From Pseudomonadota bacterium (lineage in GTDB: Bacteria > Pseudomonadota > Gammaproteobacteria > Burkholderiales > Rhodocyclaceae), in the NCBI GenBank assembly GCA_021811225.1, contig JAJZPJ010000128.1:1-7375 (forward strand): a stretch of 7,375 bases of DNA, in the 5' to 3' direction. The notes beneath the pieces were generated by a model, which searched no databases, was not told the DNA's origin, and saw only the letters and a program-made list of their open reading frames with translations. A program made the position numbers and the translations under genes. Shown here piece by piece: positions 1-7,375 of the stretch; positions within the stretch are counted from its first letter, which is position 1; every line of letters starts with the position of its first letter.

Positions 1-62
1 GCCCTGCGAGCGCAGTGAGCCACCGTCACCCCCTTCCCTGGGAAGGGGGTCGGGGGGATGGC
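1..62. repeat. 62-bp direct repeat, copy 1 (REP-like palindromic unit)
   Basis: This stretch is identical over 62 bases to positions 103-164, an offset of 102 bp. It begins at the window edge, so the unit may extend further left. It contains a short inverted repeat CTGCG-AG-CGCAG at 4-15. It also has a strong palindrome at 28-50, with 11-base arms (ACCCCCTTCCC and its exact complement) around a single T, followed by a G-run and GATGG. The GC-rich hairpin in an intergenic position, present more than once, resembles REP/BIME-type dispersed elements. That class assignment is inference. The short open frame across it carries the same peptide twice and is not a gene. Confidence 0.9.
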
Positions 63-102
63 CGCCCCCGCCGCCGGGCCGCCCCAAGGCGGGGGCCGCG
101 TA

Positions 103-164
103 GCCCTGCGAGCGCAGTGAGCCACCGTCACCCCCTTCCCTGGGAAGGGGGTCGGGGGGATGGC
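103..164. repeat. 62-bp direct repeat, copy 2 (REP-like palindromic unit)
   Basis: This is an exact second copy of positions 1-62. Its palindrome lies at 130-152 (arms 130-140 and 142-152, centre T at 141), and the smaller CTGCG/CGCAG inverted repeat lies at 106-117. The copy ends 6 bp before the yciO stop codon. The 40 bp between the copies (63-102) is not part of the repeat; together with base 62 of copy 1's neighbourhood it holds its own 9-bp inverted repeat, 64-72 with 88-96. On the minus strand the 130-152 hairpin would form 19 nt past the yciO stop. It could therefore stall transcription or protect the mRNA 3' end, but no T-run follows, so it is not a textbook intrinsic terminator. Confidence 0.9.
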
Positions 165-170
165 ACACTG

Positions 171-800
171 CTACTCGGCGAAGCCGAACAGCGCGAGCGG
201 CCCGCGCCCGGCGCGGATCAGTTCGGGGACGCCGCCGGCGAGGTTGATGATGCTGGTCATCTCGGCGCCGCAAGGACCGGCGTCGATCACCAGATCGAGC
301 AGCTTGCCCAGGCGAGTGCGAATTTCCTCGGCATCGGAGAGCGGCGCCGGTTCGCCCGGCAGGATCAGGGTCGAGGTGAGCAGCGGCTGGTCGAGCTCGG
401 CCAAGAGCGCCTGCACCAGCACGTGATCGGGTATGCGCAGGCCGATGGTCTTGCGTTTCGGATGCAGCACCCGCCGCGGCAGCTCCTTGGTGCCCTCGAG
501 GATGAAGGTATAGCTGCCCGGCGTCGCGCTCTTCAGCAGGCGGAACTGGGCGTTGTCGACACGGGCGTAGGTCGCGATCTCCGAGAGGTCGCGGCACATC
601 AGCGTGAACAGATGCCGTTCGTCGACGCCGCGGATGGCACGGATGCGATCGAGCAGGCTGGCGTCTCCCAACTGGCCGCACAGGGCGTAGGCGGAGTCGG
701 TGGGGATCGCCGCCAGGCCGCCGCGACGGATGATCTCCGCCGCCTGCTTGATCAGACGCGGTTGCGGCTGTTCGGGATGGACGCTGAAGAACTGGGACAC
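171..800 (-). CDS. yciO: YciO, YrdC/Sua5-fold threonylcarbamoyl-AMP synthase family protein
   Basis: This 209-residue cytosolic protein matches E. coli YciO nearly end to end from memory: MSQFF at the start, PTDSAYAL (33-40), FTLMCRDLSE (65-74), TPGSYTFIL (93-101), GTKELPRR (103-110) and KRKTIGLRIP (115-124). The YrdC/Sua5 fold binds nucleotide and tRNA-modification intermediates. YrdC makes threonylcarbamoyl-AMP for tRNA t6A, while YciO is a divergent relative whose cellular role is less settled. The SxN motif of true YrdC/Sua5 enzymes is not seen; the equivalent segment reads LLTSTLILPG (140-149), as in E. coli YciO (STSLMLPG). The start is GTG at 800-798, chosen because it aligns with the E. 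coli start. It lies 4 bp after the stop of the PHP gene with no clear Shine-Dalgarno, so translation is probably coupled. It is the last gene of the minus-strand operon. The subfamily call is firm; the biochemical role is not. Confidence 0.95.
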   Translation of the reverse strand: MSQFFSVHPEQPQPRLIKQAAEIIRRGGLAAIPTDSAYALCGQLGDASLLDRIRAIRGVDERHLFTLMCRDLSEIATYARVDNAQFRLLKSATPGSYTFILEGTKELPRRVLHPKRKTIGLRIPDHVLVQALLAELDQPLLTSTLILPGEPAPLSDAEEIRTRLGKLLDLVIDAGPCGAEMTSIINLAGGVPELIRAGRGPLALFGFAE

Positions 801-804
801 GGCG

Positions 805-1674
805 TCACGCGAACAGTTGCCACACCGGCGTCAGATCGGGCGGCATGGGCGGCAGCCGGCCGAGATCCAGCCAGCTCTCGCCGGGACCGTGGAAGTCGGA
901 AGCGCGCGAGGCGGCAAAGCCGTATTCGCGCGCCAGCCTGGCGAACTCGGCCATCTGCTGCGCCGAGTGCGCGCCCGAGAGCACCTCGATGGCGCGCCCG
1001 CCCTGCTCCTTGAATTCGCCCAAGAGGCGGCGCAATTCCTTGCCGGAGAGGCGGAAGCGACCGGGATGGGCGAGCACCGCGACGCCGCCGGCGGCCTGGA
1101 TCCATCCCAGCGCCTGTTCCAGCGTCGCCCATTCGTGGGCGACGTAGCCGGGCTTGCCCTTGGCCAGCCAGTGGTCGAACACCGACTTCACGTCGCGGGC
1201 ATGGCCCTGCTCGGCGATGTAGCGGGCGAAGTGCGCCCGGCTCACCAGGGCCGGGTTGCCGACGTAGCGCAGCGCGCCCTCGTAGGCGCCGGCGATGCCC
1301 ACCTTGGCGAGTTCGGCTGCCATCTCCCGGGCGCGCTCGTCGCGCCCGCTTCTCACCTGCGCCAGCCCTGCCGCCAACGCCGCGTTGCCCGGGTCGATGT
1401 CGAGCGCGACGACGTGCACGGTGACGTCCTCATCCCAGGAGACCGAGATCTCGACGCCGTCGACGAAGCGCAGCCCGATCTCGTCGGCCGTGCGCCGCGC
1501 CTCGGCCAGCCCGCCCAGTTCGTCGTGGTCGGTGAGCGCCAGAAGATCGACGCCGTTGGCGTGCGCCCGGCGCACCACTTCTGCGGGACTCAGCAGTCCG
1601 TCCGAGAAGGTCGAATGGCAGTGGAGATCTGCGTTCAGCACGGCATCGCGCTCAACCCGGGTCGCATCGCTCAT
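805..1674 (-). CDS. rnm: PHP-domain RNase AM / 3',5'-nucleoside bisphosphate phosphatase (YciV/TrpH family)
   Basis: This 289-residue PHP-family metal-dependent phosphoesterase has a full set of likely metal ligands: DLHCHSTFSDG (16-26; His18, His20, Asp25), LTDHDE (47-52; His50), GVEIS (73-77; Glu75), His87, AHPGRF (202-207; His203) and ASDFHG (258-263; Asp260, His262). An insertion domain lies roughly at 95-185. E. coli RNase AM (Rnm, formerly YciV/TrpH) belongs to this family and trims rRNA 5' ends, and members also remove the 3' phosphate from pAp-type nucleotides. The gene overlaps the upstream hydrolase by 4 bp (ATGA, 1671-1674) and is followed 4 bp later by yciO. The E. coli neighbour pair rnm-yciO is the same, which supports both names. 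The ATG at 1674 is taken because of the overlap. A GTG at codon 12, just before the first motif, is a weaker alternative. Confidence 0.94.
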   Translation of the reverse strand: MSDATRVERDAVLNADLHCHSTFSDGLLSPAEVVRRAHANGVDLLALTDHDELGGLAEARRTADEIGLRFVDGVEISVSWDEDVTVHVVALDIDPGNAALAAGLAQVRSGRDERAREMAAELAKVGIAGAYEGALRYVGNPALVSRAHFARYIAEQGHARDVKSVFDHWLAKGKPGYVAHEWATLEQALGWIQAAGGVAVLAHPGRFRLSGKELRRLLGEFKEQGGRAIEVLSGAHSAQQMAEFARLAREYGFAASRASDFHGPGESWLDLGRLPPMPPDLTPVWQLFA

Positions 1675-2540
1675 GGAAAGAAATCCTCGATCAATGCCGC
1701 CAGACGTTCGGGTTGGTCATGGTGCAGGTTGTGTCCGGCGTCCTCCAGCATCTCGACGCGGATATCGGCAAAGCAGGCGATGCGCGACTGGTAATCGGCG
1801 CTGCCCTCGGCGCCGGAAAAACGCTTCATGATGAAGGAGTCCCGCGCCGCCAGCCACAGCACCGGCGCCTTGACCCGGCGCCAGCAGGCCTTGGCGTCGT
1901 CCAAGCGGTAGAGGATGGGGCTGGGCAGCTTGTGGTAGGGGTCGGCGGCCACGACGATGTCGCCGTCCGCCGTTTCCTCGCCCAGATGCCGGACCAGGAA
2001 GGCCGCCCGTTCGGTAGAGAGGCGCGGATTGACTTCCTGCAATCGGCGCGCCAGCGCGGCGCGGTCGGCGTAGCGGTTGGAGGCGGGTCCGGCGCGCAGG
2101 CCGGCCAGCCACTTGCCGTAGAGATCGGGGGCGTCGGCCGGATCGCTGACATAGAGGCCGAAGCCCTCCAGCGTCGCCAGCCGTTCCACCCGTTCGGGGC
2201 GAATGCCGGCATAGAGACAGGCGGCATTGCCGCCCAGGCTGTGGCCGATCAGGCGCGCGGGACGATCGGGCGAATAGTGGTCGAGCAGGGCATCGAGATC
2301 GGCGATGTAGTCGGGGAACCAGTAAGCCGCCTCGTTCCGCTGCGAGCGCCCGAAACCGCGCCAGTCGGGAGCGATCAGACGCCAGTCGCGCACCAGCGCA
2401 TCGACCACGAACTGGAAGCTGGCGGCGACGTCCATCCAGCCGTGCAGCAGGAACAGCGTCGGCGCCGAGGACGGACCCCAGGAGCGCACATGGACGCGCC
2501 GGCCGCGCAATTCGAGAAACTCGGAACGGGAAGCTTTCAT
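1671..2540 (-). CDS. Alpha/beta-fold hydrolase, substrate unknown
   Basis: This 289-residue serine hydrolase of the alpha/beta fold has no signal peptide and is probably cytosolic. Visible elements in order are the oxyanion strand LFLLHGWMD (29-37), PDWRGFGRS (58-66), the nucleophile elbow GHSLGG (99-104; Ser101), a cap region at roughly 125-220, VLWLAARDS (227-235; probable catalytic Asp234) and DAGHNLH (267-273; catalytic His270). The triad looks intact. The HGWMD and PDWRGFGRS style is common in proteobacterial hydrolases annotated as esterase or epoxide-hydrolase-like, but nothing here fixes a substrate. It is the first gene of the minus-strand operon. Its stop overlaps the rnm start (ATGA), so it is likely translated in concert with rnm and yciO. 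No Shine-Dalgarno is visible before the ATG at 2540, and an extended -10 ends 6 nt upstream of it. Confidence 0.92.
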   Translation of the reverse strand: MKASRSEFLELRGRRVHVRSWGPSSAPTLFLLHGWMDVAASFQFVVDALVRDWRLIAPDWRGFGRSQRNEAAYWFPDYIADLDALLDHYSPDRPARLIGHSLGGNAACLYAGIRPERVERLATLEGFGLYVSDPADAPDLYGKWLAGLRAGPASNRYADRAALARRLQEVNPRLSTERAAFLVRHLGEETADGDIVVAADPYHKLPSPILYRLDDAKACWRRVKAPVLWLAARDSFIMKRFSGAEGSADYQSRIACFADIRVEMLEDAGHNLHHDQPERLAALIEDFFP

Positions 2541-2546
2541 CGCGCG

Positions 2547-2555
2547 ATTCTACCA
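2547..2555 (-). promoter_or_regulatory. Extended -10 promoter for the hydrolase-rnm-yciO operon
   Basis: Read on the minus strand, the sequence is TGG-TAGAAT: a TGn extension plus a -10 with five of six consensus bases. The final T is followed by CGCGCG and then the ATG of the hydrolase, so a normal start site would fall on or next to the A of the start codon. No good -35 hexamer is seen at the usual distance, which is acceptable for an extended -10. This is a prediction from sequence only. Confidence 0.45.
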
Positions 2556-2576
2556 TCCGCCCCGCGGCAATCCGGC

Positions 2577-2605
2577 TTGCCACCGCCGCGCCGAGCCGGC
2601 ATAAT
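2577..2605 (+). promoter_or_regulatory. Sigma70-type promoter of the gcvTHP operon
   Basis: The -35 hexamer TTGCCA (2577-2582, five of six consensus bases) and the -10 hexamer CATAAT (2600-2605, five of six) are separated by exactly 17 bp. The predicted start is near 2611-2613, immediately before the first helix of the glycine riboswitch. Two GCCGGC hexamers (2595-2600 and 2607-2612) flank the -10; in such GC-rich DNA they may be chance. Confidence 0.65.
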
Positions 2606-2613
2606 CGCCGGCG

Positions 2614-2689
2614 GTCGCAGGGAGAGCGTGACAATGTCACCGCCGAAGGCGCAATACCCGGAACCGCTCAGGCAAAACGAACCGGCGAC
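2614..2689 (+). promoter_or_regulatory. Glycine riboswitch aptamer 1
   Basis: The closing helix P1 is GTCGC (2614-2618) with GCGAC (2685-2689). An inner helix pairs 2624-2627 with 2666-2669 (GAGC/GCTC). A hairpin 2628-2632/2636-2640 (GTGAC/GTCAC) precedes the core CCGAAGGCGCAA at 2643-2654. The 3' conserved stretch reads AGGCAAAACGAACCG (2670-2684) rather than the more usual AGGCAAAAGGAC, a small departure from the remembered consensus. Confidence 0.85.
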
Positions 2690-2698
2690 GCAGGACAA

Positions 2699-2803
2699 AT
2701 CTGGAGAGCGATGGACAGCCCCCTGGGGGACGGTCCATCCACCGAAGGGGCAAGCGGTCGGAGCGTGGCTTCGCCGGCAATCTCTCAGGTACCATGGACA
2801 GAT
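2699..2803 (+). promoter_or_regulatory. Glycine riboswitch aptamer 2
   Basis: P1 is ATCT (2699-2702) with AGAT (2800-2803). The next helix is GAGAG (2704-2708) with CTCTC (2782-2786). A 7-bp hairpin stem pairs GATGGAC (2710-2716) with GTCCATC (2733-2739). The core CCGAAGGGGCAA lies at 2742-2753, and the 3' conserved GGACAGA at 2796-2802. This is the aptamer nearest gcvT and the better match to consensus. Its short P1 is the likely point of contact with the expression platform. Confidence 0.9.
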
Positions 2804-2810
2804 GGGGTGG

Positions 2811-2833
2811 GGCGAGGAGTGCATCTCTTCGCC
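2811..2833 (+). promoter_or_regulatory. Hairpin in the riboswitch expression platform
   Basis: GGCGAGGAG (2811-2819) can pair with CTCTTCGCC (2825-2833): nine pairs including one G-U, with loop TGCAT. It starts 8 nt after aptamer 2 and ends 32 nt before the gcvT ATG. No U-run follows (the next bases are GCTGTCGC), so it does not look like an intrinsic terminator. It may be part of a translational or Rho-dependent switch, or simply a structured spacer. The mechanism is inferred, not shown. Confidence 0.5.
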
Positions 2834-2865
2834 GCTGTCGCTAAGCGAACAGGTCCTTGGAAACC

Positions 2866-3943
<1,078 letters not shown>

Positions 3944-3945
<2 letters not shown>

Positions 3946-3948
3946 GAG
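3944..3948 (+). promoter_or_regulatory. Ribosome binding site of gcvH, overlapping the gcvT stop
   Basis: AGGAG sits 6 nt before the gcvH ATG, and its first two bases are the last two of the gcvT TAG stop codon. It is the strongest Shine-Dalgarno in the operon, consistent with high GcvH demand relative to GcvT and GcvP. Confidence 0.8.
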
Positions 3949-3954
3949 TCCGAC

Positions 3955-4350
3955 ATGAACGTCCCCGCCAATCTCAAGTACGCCAAGAGCCACGAATGGG
4001 CCCGCTTGGACGCCGACGGTCTGATCACCGTGGGCATCACCGACCACGCCCAGGAAGCGCTGGGCGACATCGTCTTCATCGAACTGCCGCAGACCGGCCG
4101 CCAACTCTCGGTCGGTGCCGAGTGCGCGGTGGTCGAGTCGGTCAAGGCCGCCTCCGACATCTACGCCCCGGTCTCGGGCGAAGTCGTGGCCGCGAACCAG
4201 GCGGCCGTCGATGCGCCCGAATCCGTAAACCAGGATGCCTACGGCGTCTGGCTGTTCAAGATCAAGCCGGCGGACTCCGCCAAGGGCGCCGCAGAACTCG
4301 CCGCCCTGCTCGATGCCGCGGCTTACGCCAAGGTTGCCGAGAGTGAATAG
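3955..4350 (+). CDS. gcvH: Glycine cleavage system H-protein (lipoyl carrier)
   Basis: GcvH is the small mobile carrier. Its lipoylated lysine receives the aminomethyl group from GcvP, presents it to GcvT, and is reoxidised by dihydrolipoamide dehydrogenase. The 131 residues match the family size. Visible features are YAKSHEWARL (9-18), GITDHAQEALGDIVFIELP (27-45) and the lipoyl motif VVESVKAASDIYAP (59-72), with Lys64 the expected lipoylation site, then SGEVVAANQAAVDAPESVNQDAYGVWLFKI. It starts 9 bp after the gcvT stop with a strong AGGAG. Its stop is 1 bp before the chosen gcvP start, so the three genes are probably one translationally linked unit. Nothing unusual is seen. The lipoate-attachment enzymes and the L-protein are not in this window. 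Confidence 0.98.
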   Translation: MNVPANLKYAKSHEWARLDADGLITVGITDHAQEALGDIVFIELPQTGRQLSVGAECAVVESVKAASDIYAPVSGEVVAANQAAVDAPESVNQDAYGVWLFKIKPADSAKGAAELAALLDAAAYAKVAESE

Positions 4351-4351
4351 T

Positions 4352-7204
<2,853 letters not shown>

Positions 7205-7244
7205 CACCACCGAGTAAAGCAGCAACACCCTAGTGAGGAACTGA

Positions 7245-7375
7245 ATGGCCCAATACGTTTTCACCATGAACCGCGTCGGCAAGATCGTGCCGCCCAAGCG
7301 CCAGATCCTCAAGGACATCTCGCTGTCCTTCTTCCCCGGCGCCAAGATCGGCGTGCTCGGCCTGAACGGCTCGGG
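7245..7375 (+). CDS. ettA: EttA, ABC-F translational throttle ATPase (5' part only)
   Basis: Only the first 43 codons and two further bases are inside the window. MAQYVFTMNRVGKIVPPKRQ followed by ILKDISLSFFPGAKIGVLGL and NGS is almost the same as E. coli EttA (MAQFVYTMHRVGK...). The sequence stops inside the first Walker A motif (GLNGSG...). EttA is a cytosolic ABC-F protein with two ATPase domains. It binds the ribosomal E site and gates entry into elongation according to the ADP/ATP ratio. ATG 7245 is preceded by an in-frame TGA (7242-7244) and by AGGA 5 nt upstream, so the start is secure. It begins 40 bp after gcvP with no terminator-like hairpin between, so read-through from the gcv operon is possible. 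Confidence 0.94.
   Translation, partial: MAQYVFTMNRVGKIVPPKRQILKDISLSFFPGAKIGVLGLNGS

Larger units (their letters stand above)
2611..2803 (+). promoter_or_regulatory. Tandem glycine riboswitch (two aptamers) controlling gcvTHP
   Basis: Two glycine aptamers lie in series in the gcvT leader, each with the family's landmark segments: a GGAGAG 5' strand, a CCGAAGG-x-GCAA core and a CTCAGG 3' strand. The short linker between them (2690-2698) is typical of cooperative tandem glycine riboswitches. The family is normally an ON switch: glycine binding promotes expression of the glycine cleavage operon. The position directly upstream of gcvT is the canonical genetic setting. The identification rests on remembered family consensus plus helices checked by eye and given for each aptamer separately. 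Confidence 0.93.

Noticed and set aside
63..102. The pair of repeats as a minimal CRISPR array
   Set aside because: There are only two units, each 62 bp with a 40-bp GC-rich spacer that is itself palindromic, and no cas genes are in the window.
15..1013. Long plus-strand open frame across the repeats and opposite yciO and rnm
   Set aside because: It begins inside the repeat, encodes the repeat peptide twice, and lies antisense to two clear genes. It has a low-complexity Arg/Ala/Gly-rich composition typical of GC-rich shadow frames.
2719..2729. CCCCC-T-GGGGG run as a possible terminator or REP relative
   Set aside because: It lies within the variable hairpin (2710-2739) of riboswitch aptamer 2, has no U-run and does not share the 62-bp repeat sequence.
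2857..2865. TTG at 2857 as the gcvT start
   Set aside because: It would add only Met-Glu-Thr before the ATG at 2866, which aligns with the family start. TTG is a poor start and overlaps the likely GGA ribosome site.

Overview
The window reads as an ordinary, gene-dense piece of a GC-rich proteobacterial chromosome. I infer a betaproteobacterium, possibly near Rhodocyclales. The basis is the strongly GC-biased third codon positions, E. coli-like versions of YciO, GcvT/H/P and EttA, a tandem glycine riboswitch in front of gcvT, and a dispersed GC-rich palindromic repeat. The genus cannot be fixed from sequence reading alone. I see no phage, transposase, CRISPR, tRNA or rRNA, and no defence genes.

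Layout. Positions 1-170 hold no gene. They carry two exact copies of a 62-bp unit with an 11-bp-arm palindrome, and the first copy touches the window edge. Positions 171-2540 are a tight minus-strand operon read right to left: an alpha/beta hydrolase, a PHP-domain RNase AM / nucleoside-bisphosphate phosphatase (rnm/yciV type) and YciO (YrdC/Sua5 fold). The first two overlap by ATGA and the last two are 4 bp apart. Positions 2541-2865 form a divergent control region. It holds an extended -10 for the hydrolase operon placed so that the mRNA may be leaderless, a good sigma70-type promoter in the other direction, and a two-aptamer glycine riboswitch followed by a 9-bp hairpin. Positions 2866-7204 are gcvT-gcvH-gcvP, and 7245 to the end is the start of ettA.

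How the genes work together. GcvP (PLP decarboxylase), GcvH (lipoyl carrier) and GcvT (aminomethyltransferase) are three of the four glycine cleavage proteins; the fourth, dihydrolipoamide dehydrogenase, is usually encoded elsewhere. The riboswitch should raise expression when glycine is abundant, so that glycine is broken down to CO2, NH3 and methylene-THF. The minus-strand operon concerns nucleotide/RNA turnover (RNase AM) and a tRNA-modification-related protein (YciO). The hydrolase substrate is unknown. ettA, a translation throttle of the ABC-F family, follows gcvP by 40 bp with no visible terminator and could receive read-through.

I did not find a convincing new biological system. The points most worth a second look are the repeat pair, the riboswitch leader and expression platform, the possible leaderless start of the hydrolase, and the gcvP-ettA junction.
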